DNA of 26,340 nucleotides from assembly GCA_041493955.1 (NCBI GenBank), contig JBGPZW010000033.1, forward strand, positions 1 through 26,340, in the 5' to 3' direction. The notes under the pieces are model-generated. The model made no database searches and was not told the origin of the DNA. It was given only the letters and a program-made list of their open reading frames with translations. Source of the stretch: QHYU01 sp041493955. Its GTDB lineage: Bacteria; Acidobacteriota; Terriglobia; Acidiferrales; UBA7541. The stretch's first letter is position 1. Each line of letters begins with the position of its first letter. Positions 1 through 7,112 of the stretch are shown one piece after another. The translations under genes and the position numbers were made by a program.

Positions 1-1
1 G

Positions 2-475
2 CGCGAGGACTTGGCCCGGGCCAACCAGCGCCTGCTCGATTACGCCTCCGCCGGGGGCACGCTGGTCGCGCAATACCAGCGCGAGAACACCTGGACCGCG
101 CTGAAGCCCGCGCCCTTTCCGGCCACGGTCGGCTCGCCCACCGTGCGCACCACCGACGAGAATTCGCCCGTGCGCTTCCTCGCGCCCGATCATTCCGTGC
201 TCAATTACCCCAACAAAATTACGCAAGACGACTTCAAAGGCTGGGTGCAGGAGCGTGGGCTCTACTTCTGGAGCCAGTGGGATCCGCGCTACCAGCCGGT
301 GCTCGCCCTGCGCGATCCCGGCGAAGAGGAAACCATTGGCGGCCTCGTCTGTGCGCGCACGGGCAATGGCGTGTACATCTACACCGGGCTCGCCTTCTTC
401 CGTCAGTTGCCTGAAGGCGTGCCCGGCGCCTATCGCCTGTTTGTGAATCTGCTGAGCCAGTCGAAGGCGCGGTAA
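2..475 (+). CDS. C-terminal part of a PIG-L (LmbE-like) family deacetylase, 5' end outside window
   Basis: The frame is open from the first bases of the window and ends at TAA 473-475, so only about 157 C-terminal residues are seen. The text (a run around LLDYASAGGTLVAQYQ, then SVLNYPNKIT, GWVQERGLYFW, and YTGLAFFRQLPEGVPGAYRL near the end) matches my memory of the non-catalytic C-terminal region of large acidobacterial PIG-L-type proteins, a glutamine-amidotransferase-like fold behind an N-terminal LmbE deacetylase domain. The catalytic domain lies upstream of the window, so the enzymatic call is inference from the tail alone. An internal TTG at 11 is not a credible start. The SUMF1-like gene begins 13 bp downstream on the same strand. 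Confidence 0.6.
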   Translation, partial: REDLARANQRLLDYASAGGTLVAQYQRENTWTALKPAPFPATVGSPTVRTTDENSPVRFLAPDHSVLNYPNKITQDDFKGWVQERGLYFWSQWDPRYQPVLALRDPGEEETIGGLVCARTGNGVYIYTGLAFFRQLPEGVPGAYRLFVNLLSQSKAR

Positions 476-488
476 GATTGAACGGGTC

Positions 489-1253
489 ATGGCCACTGAG
501 GAGACCATCGCCGGGTACCCTCTTTCCCGCGCGCCGCGGGATGTTCTCGCGCCCACTCCCATTGAGCCAACCCTGGTGCCCATCCCCGAAGGCTGGTTCT
601 CGATGGGCTGCCAGACCGGCCGGGACGATGAAAAGCCTATTCACCGCGTCTGGGTGGACGCCTTCGAGCTGGCCACCTGCCAGGTGACGAACGCCGAGTA
701 CGCGCGCTTCCTCGCCGCAACCGGCCATCCCGCCCCGCTGCACTCGGACGACCCAAACTCTAGCCAACCCGAGCAGCCCGTAGTCGCGACCTCCTGGTTT
801 GACGCAGCGGGGTATTGCGCGTGGCTCAGCAAGCTGACTGGCCGCCGCTATCGCCTGCCGACCGAGGCGGAATGGGAGCGCGCTGCGCGCGGCGGAGTCG
901 AAGGCACGCTCTATCCCTGGGGCGATGCTCCGCCCGAATCGTTGCCCGACTACGCCACGCGTTGGAAGATGGGTCCGGAGCGGGTTGCGCAGTACGCGCC
1001 CAACGCCTGGGGGCTCTACAACCTAGGCGACAACGTGCACGAGTGGTGCGCCGACTGGTACGACGCGGGCTACTACGCGCGCTCGCCGGAGCGCAACCCG
1101 CAGGGCCCGGAGCGCGGCAGCCGTCGCGCCTCGCGCGGGGGCGCCTGGCGGCACCACATCAAGGTGACGCGCACGGCGGCGCGCTCCAGCATTCCGCCGG
1201 AGTTCAAATACGCCGACTACGGTTTCCGCGTCGCCCGCGGCAGTTCCGCATAG
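489..1253 (+). CDS. SUMF1/FGE-sulfatase-fold protein lacking the catalytic cysteines
   Basis: A 254-residue protein with the whole formylglycine-generating-enzyme fold: an opening VPIPEGWFSMG, a CQVTNAEYARFL block, the hallmark RLPTEAEWERAARGG, GLYNLGDNVHEWCADWY, and a closing YGFRVAR. In true FGE the loop after the final GG carries the two catalytic and copper-binding cysteines. Here that loop reads GGAWRHHIKVTRTAARSS with no cysteine, so oxidation of a sulfatase cysteine is unlikely. Many bacterial members of this family (for example EgtB-like or ligand-binding SUMF1 domains) do other jobs, and I cannot assign one. No signal peptide is obvious. ATG 489 is chosen because homology begins soon after it; a strong ribosome binding site is not visible. 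It sits 25 bp before the galT-like gene and could be cotranscribed. Confidence 0.8.
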   Translation: MATEETIAGYPLSRAPRDVLAPTPIEPTLVPIPEGWFSMGCQTGRDDEKPIHRVWVDAFELATCQVTNAEYARFLAATGHPAPLHSDDPNSSQPEQPVVATSWFDAAGYCAWLSKLTGRRYRLPTEAEWERAARGGVEGTLYPWGDAPPESLPDYATRWKMGPERVAQYAPNAWGLYNLGDNVHEWCADWYDAGYYARSPERNPQGPERGSRRASRGGAWRHHIKVTRTAARSSIPPEFKYADYGFRVARGSSA

Positions 1254-1278
1254 GCCGGCTCATCCGCAGGAGGAAGTC

Positions 1279-2277
1279 ATGCCGGAAATCCGCCACAACA
1301 TCGTCACGCGTGAATGGGTCATCATCGCCACCGAACGCGCCAAGCGCCCGGAAGAGTTCGCTGTCGCCAACAGGCACCGCGCGGCGCCGGCCGCCCGCGC
1401 CGCCGACTGCCCGTTCTGTCCCGGCAATGAGGCACAAACTCCGCCGGAAACCTACCGCGTCGAACGCGGCGGCGCCTGGCAGGTGCGCGTGGTGCCGAAC
1501 AAGTTTGCTGCCCTCGACGCCTCGGCAGAGCTCACCCGGCGGCACGATGGGCTCAAGCGCACCATTTCGGGCGCGGGCATCCACGAGGTCATCGTCGAGA
1601 CGCCCGACCACGACCGCACGCTCGCGCTGCTCTCCGAGGCCGAGTTCGCCGGGGTGATGGACACCTACCAGCGGCGCTACAACGCCATCACCGCGGACAC
1701 GCGTGTGGCTCACGCCACGCTGTTTAAGAACCACGGCGTGCGCGCCGGCACCTCGCTCGAGCATCCTCACTCGCAGATCGTCGGCACGCCCATCATCCCG
1801 CCGCAGGTGCGCGACCGCATGGAGAATGCCCTGCGCTTCTTCGACGAGACCGGCGAGTGCATCTTCTGCAGCGTGATGGCCGACGAGCTGCTCGACGGCA
1901 CGCGCATCGTCGCGCAGTCGGACGACTTCGTGGCCTTCATTCCCTTCGCCGCCCTGACCCCGTTCCACCTGTGGATCTATCCCCTGCACCACACGGCCAG
2001 CTTCTCTGACGTCCCCCGGGGTCAGCTTGAGGATCTCGCGCGGCTGCTGCGCACCGTACTACGCAAGATTTACTTCGGCTTGAAAAACCCCGACTACAAC
2101 CTCAGCATCCGCACGCCGCCCCGCGAGGCGCGCGGCCTGCGCTACTACCACTGGTATCTGAGTGTGATCCCCCGGGTGACGCGCATCGCCGGCTTTGAGC
2201 TCGGCTCGGGGATGTTCATCAATACCGCCCTGCCCGAGAAAAGCGCAGAATTCCTGCGTCACGCGCCCGCGGCCTAG
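1279..2277 (+). CDS. galT: Galactose-1-phosphate uridylyltransferase family (GalT)
   Basis: A 332-residue HIT-superfamily nucleotidyltransferase that would exchange UMP between UDP-glucose and galactose-1-phosphate (Leloir pathway). It opens with the family signature IRHNIVTREWVIIATERAKR. C44 and C47 (DCPFCPGN) fit the N-terminal zinc site, VVPNKFAAL follows, and the active-site histidine is H164 in EHPHSQIVGTP. A second CxxC pair is C194/C197. The C-terminus (RYYHWYLSVIPRVTRIAGFELGSGMFIN) is also typical. The usual GalT triad reads HPHGQ; here it is HPHSQ, which also occurs in ADP-glucose phosphorylase-type relatives, so the natural substrate could be another sugar-1-phosphate. A clear Shine-Dalgarno (AGGAGG near 1268) precedes ATG 1279. 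No galE or galK is in the window. Confidence 0.88.
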   Translation: MPEIRHNIVTREWVIIATERAKRPEEFAVANRHRAAPAARAADCPFCPGNEAQTPPETYRVERGGAWQVRVVPNKFAALDASAELTRRHDGLKRTISGAGIHEVIVETPDHDRTLALLSEAEFAGVMDTYQRRYNAITADTRVAHATLFKNHGVRAGTSLEHPHSQIVGTPIIPPQVRDRMENALRFFDETGECIFCSVMADELLDGTRIVAQSDDFVAFIPFAALTPFHLWIYPLHHTASFSDVPRGQLEDLARLLRTVLRKIYFGLKNPDYNLSIRTPPREARGLRYYHWYLSVIPRVTRIAGFELGSGMFINTALPEKSAEFLRHAPAA

Positions 2278-2326
2278 AGGGAATGCCAACGCTCGGCGGC
2301 CGGGTTTCGTGCGAGAGCTTTCGTGC

Positions 2327-2332
2327 TATGCT
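2327..2332 (+). promoter_or_regulatory. Candidate extended -10 for the NTF2-like gene
   Basis: TATGCT preceded by TGC (TGcTATGCT) reads as an extended -10 element about 44 bp before the start codon at 2376. No good -35 is seen. This is a weak call on motif alone. Confidence 0.3.
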
Positions 2333-2375
2333 CAACCCGACCGTGAGATTTCGCGCGAGGCAATGGGGGAGCGAA

Positions 2376-3023
2376 ATGAAGCGTGGTTGGGCTCGTCCTG
2401 CCACAGGTGTTGCGTGCATTCATCTCTTGCTCTTGCTGCTGGTCCTCGGGGGGCTGGCGGAGGGCCCGGCGCGGGCGGAGCGCCACCCGGGGGCTTCCGG
2501 TGCCCCGCAGAAGCAGCAGAAAAAAAAGGACCAGTCTCGCGATCAGAAGAAGAGCGGGAATTCGACCGAAGCTCTGGTCCGCCTCCCGGACGACCAGGCC
2601 ATTGAACTGGCTATTTCCGAGATGCTCGGGGCCTGGCAGGTTGGCAACGTCGAGATGTTGCACAAGTATTACGCCGATGATGTGACTGTAGTGAGCGGCG
2701 CCTGGGAGCCCCCGCTGGTCGGCTGGGCCAACTTCGTGCAGGCCTATCAGCGGCAACGCGAGCGCATGCAGGGCGGGCGCATGGATCGCGTCAACACCTA
2801 CATCAAAGTGACTGGAAACGTGGCCTGGGCGGTTTATCAATGGGATTTCGCCGCCATAGTGGACGGCAAGCCCATCGGCGCCCGCGGTCACACCACGCTG
2901 ATCTTGGAGAAGCGGGCAGACCGCTGGCTCATCGTGCAGAACCACACCTCGATTGTTTCGGAAACGCAGGCCCCGCAGCAGGCGCCACCGCCAGCGCCGA
3001 AACCGGCAGGGCCAGGGACCTAG
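2376..3023 (+). CDS. Secreted SnoaL/NTF2-like (DUF4440-type) protein
   Basis: A 215-residue protein. Residues 1-35 form a signal peptide (positive MKRGWARP, a leucine-rich core LLLLLLVLGG, then an AxA-type site near AEGPARA). A low-complexity basic linker (QKQQKKKDQ) follows, then an NTF2-like domain: AISEMLGAWQVGNVEMLHKYYADDVTVVSG, later HTTLILEKRADRWLIVQNHTS. The tail is rich in proline and alanine. This cone-shaped fold binds small molecules or acts as an accessory domain; there is no visible catalytic signature, so the function is unknown. ATG 2376 is chosen over an earlier in-frame ATG at 2283 because it starts the signal peptide directly and has GGGGGAG upstream. It ends 48 bp before a convergent minus-strand gene. 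Confidence 0.75.
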   Translation: MKRGWARPATGVACIHLLLLLLVLGGLAEGPARAERHPGASGAPQKQQKKKDQSRDQKKSGNSTEALVRLPDDQAIELAISEMLGAWQVGNVEMLHKYYADDVTVVSGAWEPPLVGWANFVQAYQRQRERMQGGRMDRVNTYIKVTGNVAWAVYQWDFAAIVDGKPIGARGHTTLILEKRADRWLIVQNHTSIVSETQAPQQAPPPAPKPAGPGT

Positions 3024-3071
3024 CCCCGGCCTTGGTTCCTTCCTTCCGGCCATCTGCCTGGCCCGCCGCAG

Positions 3072-3356
3072 CTAGAAGCTCTTCAACCCTTCCCAGATCC
3101 ACATCCCGGCGATCACCAGCAGCAGCACACCGGAGAGTACCCCCAGCGCGGTGATCGGCCTGGAGAGCCGGATCAGCCGGCCCACGATCTCGCGCTGCTC
3201 CGCGGCCATGTGTTCCTCTGCCTGGTCCAAGAAGAGCTGGTCTTCTTCCTTCGAGGAGAGGATGCTGCGGTAGATCAGCAGGACGATCAGCACACCAGTG
3301 ACGACGCCCCAGGCCATCCCCAGGTAGATCAAGGGAGTCCAGTGCCCAGTGTCCAT
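3072..3356 (-). CDS. Small two-helix membrane protein
   Basis: A 94-residue protein with a membrane helix at about residues 8-29 (PLIYLGMAWGVVTGVLIVLL), a charged cytoplasmic helix rich in E, K and R in the middle (SSKEEDQLFLDQAEEHMAAEQRE), and a second membrane helix at about 68-90 (TALGVLSGVLLLVIAGMWIW). ATG at 3356 is chosen because AGGGAGG lies a few bases upstream and upstream codons look non-coding. I do not recognise the family. The short hydrophilic hairpin between two helices suggests a scaffold or sensor-like accessory protein, but no function can be given. It is transcribed away from the PilZ gene's end, on the same strand. Confidence 0.65.
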   Translation of the reverse strand: MDTGHWTPLIYLGMAWGVVTGVLIVLLIYRSILSSKEEDQLFLDQAEEHMAAEQREIVGRLIRLSRPITALGVLSGVLLLVIAGMWIWEGLKSF

Positions 3357-3479
3357 AGTTCCTCCCTGCCGGATGGACATACCCCTAACAGGGGGCGGCT
3401 TCCGGGATGCCCGGAAGGGCCCCCGTTTCTGGCCGGGATTATAGCACCGGGACAATGCGGGGGAGGATCAAGCCTCGGT

Positions 3480-3812
3480 TCAGCGCCGGGGGAAGCGGAT
3501 TCCCCAGAAGTCTTCCTGCGCGTGGGCCGCTTCGACGCCGACTTCCCAGCGGCCTTCGCTCAACTTGTCGCTGAGCCAGACCACGCGAAACTCGCCGGCT
3601 TCCTGGGAGAAGCCGTGTTGCACGGTCAGGGCGCTGCCGTGCTTGAGGCGCGAGTGGGTGCGCAGCAGCGCGCCGTACCGGCTGACCACCGAGGTCTCCG
3701 CGGCCTCGCTGACTTCGCGGCCGTCGTGCGCGATGCCGCGGATTTGCACGGGAACGCGGATGAGCACGCGCTCGCCGCGACGTTCATGACGCTTCTGCAC
3801 TTCAGGTGGCAC
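3480..3812 (-). CDS. PilZ-domain protein with a degenerate c-di-GMP motif
   Basis: A 110-residue single-domain protein. The N-terminus carries the arginine cluster RHERRGERVLIRVPVQIRG expected of PilZ domains. The second motif, normally D/N-x-S-x-x-G, reads VVSRYGALL, so the serine and glycine are kept but the acidic/amide residue is replaced by valine. The end (EFRVVWL, RWEVGVEA, FWGIRFPRR) is the usual PilZ finish in Acidobacteriota. PilZ proteins bind cyclic di-GMP and control motility, surface or transcription outputs; the altered motif makes strong binding uncertain. The start is GTG 3812; no strong ribosome binding site is visible. Confidence 0.72.
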   Translation of the reverse strand: MPPEVQKRHERRGERVLIRVPVQIRGIAHDGREVSEAAETSVVSRYGALLRTHSRLKHGSALTVQHGFSQEAGEFRVVWLSDKLSEGRWEVGVEAAHAQEDFWGIRFPRR

Positions 3813-3911
3813 GGTGTTATCGCTTAAAAGGGAAACCTGAAAGCCGACCTTACTGTAGGATTCCGGCGGAAGGGAGTCAACAGCCAGGTTCGACTTCCTT
3901 TCTCAATTTGC

Positions 3912-3917
3912 TATGAT
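3912..3917 (+). promoter_or_regulatory. Candidate extended -10 for the M28 peptidase gene
   Basis: TATGAT preceded by TGC (TGcTATGAT), about 45 bp before ATG 3962. No convincing -35 is present, which is tolerated when the -10 is extended. The match is by motif and position only. Confidence 0.4.
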
Positions 3918-3961
3918 GGCCGCCCCTGATCTCACCGTTCCCTAAAAGGAGGAGAGTCGAG

Positions 3962-6103
3962 ATGCGCGCAAGGCTTACGGTTTGGATGGCGTGGCATGTT
4001 CTGGTGCTGTGTCTCTGCGGGGCCGCAGCGGCCGCGGCGCAGGATAGCCCGTTTGTCAGTCCGGAAATGTTCCGCGCGCTGAGCGGGGAGATTTCCGGCG
4101 ACATCAGCTACGACCACCTGCGCCACCTCACCCTGCACCACAGCATCAACGGCGCCTCCCGCGGCTTCCGCGACAAAGAGCGCTGGATCGCCGAACAGGC
4201 GCGCAAGTTCGGCCTCGCAGACGTGCGCATTATTGACGACATCCGCTACAAGGGCCCAGGCTGGTCGCCGCTCGTGGCTGAACTCTATATCGTCAGCCCC
4301 GAGCCACGCCGCCTGATCAGCTTCCAGGACATCGCCGTGGCTATCGCCGACTACAGCCGCAGCGGCAACTGGGAAGGCGAGCTGGTGGACGTCGCCGCGG
4401 GCATTACCGACTCCGACTACGAGGGCAAAGATGTGAAGGGCAGAATCGTGCTGGCCTCCGGCTCGCCCACGACGGTGATGGAACAGGCGGTGTGGAAGCG
4501 CGGCGCGCTGGGAGTGGTCTATTACAACGCCGCCCGCGGCCTGGACCATCCCGACCAGGTTGCCTGGACGCGCTTGAACTCTCACCCGCCGAGCGGGAAG
4601 GAGAACACGTTCGCGTTTTCCCTCTCCTATCGCGCCGGGATGGAACTCCGGCAGCGACTGGCGCCGCGGCCCAAGCCCGGCGCCACGCCCGGCAGCTTCG
4701 GCGAAGGTCTCGAGCCGGGCGAAAAGATGGTGCTGCGCGCCACAGTCGAGGCCGAATTCGAGGAGAACCCGAAACAGTGGATCGTCGAAGGCTGGATCCG
4801 CGGCACGCAGCGCCACGACCAGCAGATCGTTCTGACCGCGCACGCGCAGGAAGAGAAATTCTCCGCCAACGATGACAACAGCGGCTGCGCCAACCTGCTC
4901 GAGATCGGCCGCGCGCTCGTGAAGCTGATTGCCGAAGGCAAGTTGCCGCAGCCCTCGCGCGACATCCGCTTCTGGTGGACCAATGAAATTGACGCTGAAT
5001 ATGAGTACTTTGCCGCGCATCCCGACGAACGCGGTAAAATCCTGCTCAACATTAACCAGGACATGGTCGGCGCGAAACAGTCGGCCGGTTCGCGCGTCCA
5101 GCACATCACGCGCACGCCGTGGTCGCGGCCCAGCTACTTGAACGACGTGGTGGAAAGCATCGCCACGATGGTCATGCGCGGCAATTCCGCGTATCTGGCC
5201 GCGGCGCAGGCCGGCACCCGGCAGCCGTTCAGCAGACCCATCGTGTCCCGCCTGGGCACCCGCGAGCGCTACGGCGCGGAAATCGTGCCCTACTTCGATT
5301 CCACTGACCACCTGGTCTTCAACGATGTCATCATCGGCGCCCCGGGCGTCACCCTGACCAACTGGCCCGACGATTTCATTCACTCCTCCGACGACGATCT
5401 CTGGCAGATGGATCCCACACAGCTCCAGCGCAACGCGTTTATCGTTGCTGCCACCGCGCTCTACTTTGCGCACCTCGAACCCTCCGGGTTGCCACCGCTC
5501 GCGGTCGAGGTGCGAGTCGGGGCGCAGCGCGGCCTGAACGAAGCCTATCGCCGCGCCAACGAGATGTTGACCCTGGCGGCACTCGCTGATCGCCCAGCGG
5601 CGTATCTTGACGGCAAGAATCTGATCGAGCAGGCCCGGGTGCGCTCCACCACGGCACTCGATTCTCTGCGCGTCTTTGGCGCCGAGCCGAAACTCGCTGC
5701 GGAACTCGACGAGTGGAAGACGCGCCTGGGTACGAGCGTCAGCAACTTACTCCAGGACCTCGACCGTAACTATTTCCTGCTCAGTGGCAACGCCACATTG
5801 CCTGCGGCGCAGTCCGGCGAAGAAGAAAAGGCCATGGCCGGCAAGGTACCGGTGATCGCCGGCAGCATTGCCGACTTCCTCGAAAAGCGCCGCGACCTCG
5901 ACAAGACCGGCCTGCACACGCTGATGAGCTACGAGGTCTGGAACTTCGTGGACGGCAAGCGCAGCTACCTCGACATCTACCGCGCCGTCCGCGCCGAAGC
6001 GCAGTCGGTCGGCGCGTGGTACTACGGCACGGTCTCGGCGAAACAGGTCGCCGACTTGCTCGACGCCGGCATCAAAGCCGGCCTGCTGAAACTTAAGCCT
6101 TAG
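3962..6103 (+). CDS. Secreted M28-family metallopeptidase with PA-like insert and C-terminal winged-helix-like tail
   Basis: A 713-residue protein. Residues 1-27 are a signal peptide (MRARLTVWMAWHVLVLCLCG, then alanines ending AQ). A PA-like region at about 120-235 includes VKGRIVLASG and GALGVVYYNA. The M28 metal site is recognisable: H294 (VLTAHAQEE), D304 (SANDDNSG), E342 (TNEID), D367 (NQDMVG) and H474 (FIHSSDDD). In canonical M28 enzymes the metal-binding Glu is preceded by the general-base Glu; here that residue is N341, so catalysis may be altered. The last ~80 residues (YEVWNFVDGKRSYLDIYRAVRAEA, AGIKAGLLKL) look like a winged-helix module. AAAGGAGGAG before ATG 3962 is a strong ribosome binding site. 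It probably acts in the periplasm or outside the cell on peptides; the substrate is unknown. Confidence 0.82.
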   Translation: MRARLTVWMAWHVLVLCLCGAAAAAAQDSPFVSPEMFRALSGEISGDISYDHLRHLTLHHSINGASRGFRDKERWIAEQARKFGLADVRIIDDIRYKGPGWSPLVAELYIVSPEPRRLISFQDIAVAIADYSRSGNWEGELVDVAAGITDSDYEGKDVKGRIVLASGSPTTVMEQAVWKRGALGVVYYNAARGLDHPDQVAWTRLNSHPPSGKENTFAFSLSYRAGMELRQRLAPRPKPGATPGSFGEGLEPGEKMVLRATVEAEFEENPKQWIVEGWIRGTQRHDQQIVLTAHAQEEKFSANDDNSGCANLLEIGRALVKLIAEGKLPQPSRDIRFWWTNEIDAEYEYFAAHPDERGKILLNINQDMVGAKQSAGSRVQHITRTPWSRPSYLNDVVESIATMVMRGNSAYLAAAQAGTRQPFSRPIVSRLGTRERYGAEIVPYFDSTDHLVFNDVIIGAPGVTLTNWPDDFIHSSDDDLWQMDPTQLQRNAFIVAATALYFAHLEPSGLPPLAVEVRVGAQRGLNEAYRRANEMLTLAALADRPAAYLDGKNLIEQARVRSTTALDSLRVFGAEPKLAAELDEWKTRLGTSVSNLLQDLDRNYFLLSGNATLPAAQSGEEEKAMAGKVPVIAGSIADFLEKRRDLDKTGLHTLMSYEVWNFVDGKRSYLDIYRAVRAEAQSVGAWYYGTVSAKQVADLLDAGIKAGLLKLKP

Positions 6104-6151
6104 CACCTGGCAGACCCAGAGCCTCTGCAATCGTGCTCGCAACTGCGTAGT

Positions 6152-6177
6152 GCCGCCTTGCAGGCGGCGTCTTTGTT
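6152..6177 (+). terminator. Probable intrinsic terminator after the M28 gene
   Basis: GCCGCC (6152-6157), loop TTGCA, GGCGGC (6163-6168), followed by GTCTTTGTT. It is a perfect 6-bp GC stem with a modest T-rich tail, 50 bp after the M28 stop codon. Confidence 0.55.
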
Positions 6178-6226
6178 CCACTCTCCGCGCTATCCGGCGC
6201 TGTCCTAGGGCCCGCGGGGCGGTGTC

Positions 6227-6259
6227 ATTCCGAGTCCCGGCCCTGCCGGGACGAGGAAT
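6227..6259. repeat. REP-like dyad (33 bp)
   Basis: ATTCC, GAG, TCCCGGC, CCT, GCCGGGA, CGA, GGAAT: two nested perfect arms of 7 and 5 bp. The outer ATTCCGAG...CGAGGAAT frame resembles dispersed intergenic palindromes common in acidobacterial genomes (from memory). Only one copy is seen in this window. Confidence 0.45.
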
Positions 6260-6386
6260 CCCTCTCAAGAATTTCTCTGCGAGACGCCACGCCGCGCCCA
6301 GTGTCAGGCGGCCGCTTGCCCTCGGCGCGTTGACCATCCCGCGGGCCAAAGGCAAAATTATTCTGCCTCGTTTCACCGCTCCTGGT

Positions 6387-6461
6387 GTCCAAGCGGCGAA
6401 ATTGACAGACGCGCTAGATTCAGGGGCAAAGACAAGTATAAAAGCAAGTCCTTTGCCGCCA
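6387..6461 (+). pseudogene. Degenerate tRNA-Leu copy
   Basis: 6318-6425 aligns without gaps to 7044-7151, which is the promoter region plus the 5' half of the intact tRNA-Leu, with about 10 differences in 108 bases. The tRNA part starts at 6387 (GTCCAAG). After the anticodon region the match breaks: the 3' side of the anticodon stem and the variable arm are missing, but CTTTGCC-G-CCA at 6451-6461 still looks like a 3' acceptor strand and can pair 5 of 7 positions with GTCCAAG. The promoter-like TTGACC and CAAAAT are kept. It cannot fold a normal anticodon stem, so it is unlikely to work as a tRNA. Confidence 0.55.
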
Positions 6462-6463
6462 AC

Positions 6464-6488
6464 AAAACCCGCTGAAAAGGCGGGTTTT
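6464..6488 (+). terminator. Intrinsic terminator after the tRNA-Leu relic
   Basis: AAAACCCGC (6464-6472), loop TGAAAAG, GCGGGTTTT (6480-6488), then CTGTTT. A perfect 9-bp stem with A and T tracts on both sides, able to work in either direction. It lies 2 bp after the CCA-like end of the decayed tRNA copy, as expected for an old tRNA transcription unit. Confidence 0.75.
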
Positions 6489-6779
6489 CTGTTTGTATCA
6501 CGCGTCCAGTTTTGCAAGAGAATGGACACAGAATGGGCACAGCAACAGGTCTCGCCATTCTTTCAAGCGCAGTTCCAGCACCCCAGTACCAGTAAGAATG
6601 TGTCTTGCTATGCCTGCCGCTATAGCCCATGCTGCCCAAACCAGCGCGGCCCACCAGCGCCGTAAACGCTAGTGAGCCGCTGATCACACGAGAAGAGGGC
6701 GCTTCTCGGAAGACCCACGATAGATACTTTCTTATATTTTCGATTGTTGCCAAGTGCTGTATTCCCGTGTGGGGCCGAG

Positions 6780-6887
6780 ATGAAGCGCGATGAGTTCGCG
6801 ACTGTGCGTGGAATCGTGAACGGCGTAGGCATCGGCATAGTACTCTGGATATGCCTCGCCGCCGTGATAATTTGGGCCCTTCGGTAA
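6780..6887 (+). CDS. Possible 35-residue single-helix membrane peptide
   Basis: An ATG-to-TAA frame starting MKRDEFATVRGIVNG, followed by a hydrophobic helix (GIGIVLWICLAAVIIWALR) that runs to the end. A charged N-terminus plus one C-terminal helix is a common layout for small prophage or element-borne membrane peptides. The ribosome binding site is weak (GGGG about 5 bases upstream), and no homology can be checked here, so it may be chance. It lies in a gene-poor area beside the tRNA integration site. Confidence 0.3.
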   Translation: MKRDEFATVRGIVNGVGIGIVLWICLAAVIIWALR

Positions 6888-6905
6888 CTCCTCGCCAATT
6901 GTAAA

Positions 6906-6941
6906 GAGGCGGCTCCTGTGAGCCACCTCTACCCTTTTCTT
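6906..6941 (+). terminator. Hairpin with T-rich tail
   Basis: GAGGCGGCTC (6906-6915), loop CTGT, GAGCCACCTC (6920-6929), with one mismatch in a 10-bp stem, followed by TACCCTTTTCTT. It is 18 bp after the possible 35-residue reading frame and could terminate it. Confidence 0.4.
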
Positions 6942-7055
6942 GCTTCTGGTCAACATTTCCCGCGCTAGCAAGCCCTCAGAGACGCGATCTACCGCTGCCA
7001 TGACCTGCACAGCACCTGCCGTTTCGCCGCGTGATTGACGCGCGCCCTCGGCGCG

Positions 7056-7084
7056 TTGACAATCCCGCGGCCCAAAGGCAAAAT
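7056..7084 (+). promoter_or_regulatory. Promoter of tRNA-Leu
   Basis: TTGACA at 7056-7061, a 17-bp spacer, and CAAAAT at 7079-7084; the mature tRNA starts 28 bp after the -10. The -35 is a perfect consensus. The same arrangement is kept (TTGACC, CAAAAT) at 6330-6358 in the decayed copy. Confidence 0.65.
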
Positions 7085-7112
7085 GATTCTGCCTCGTTTT
7101 ACCGCTCCCTGT

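Larger units (their letters stand above)
6104..7043. other. Gene-poor stretch upstream of tRNA-Leu
   Basis: About 940 bp without a confident gene. It contains the M28 terminator, a REP-like dyad, a decayed tRNA-Leu copy with its upstream region, an intrinsic terminator at 6464-6488, two adjacent 11-bp near-repeats (6522-6532 and 6533-6543, 9 of 11 bases equal), a possible 35-codon membrane peptide at 6780-6887 and a hairpin at 6906-6929. Base composition falls below that of the flanking genes after about 6420. It may be the remains of an older integration at the same tRNA family locus. Confidence 0.5.

Noticed and set aside
3932..5473. Antisense open frame of 513 codons over the M28 gene
   Set aside because: Low-complexity shadow of the real gene; no ribosome binding site and no recognisable domain.
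6373..6753. A 126-codon minus-strand frame, possibly a membrane protein
   Set aside because: It crosses the decayed tRNA and terminator; the hydrophobic stretch WAALVWAAWAIAAG is in another frame that has no start codon.
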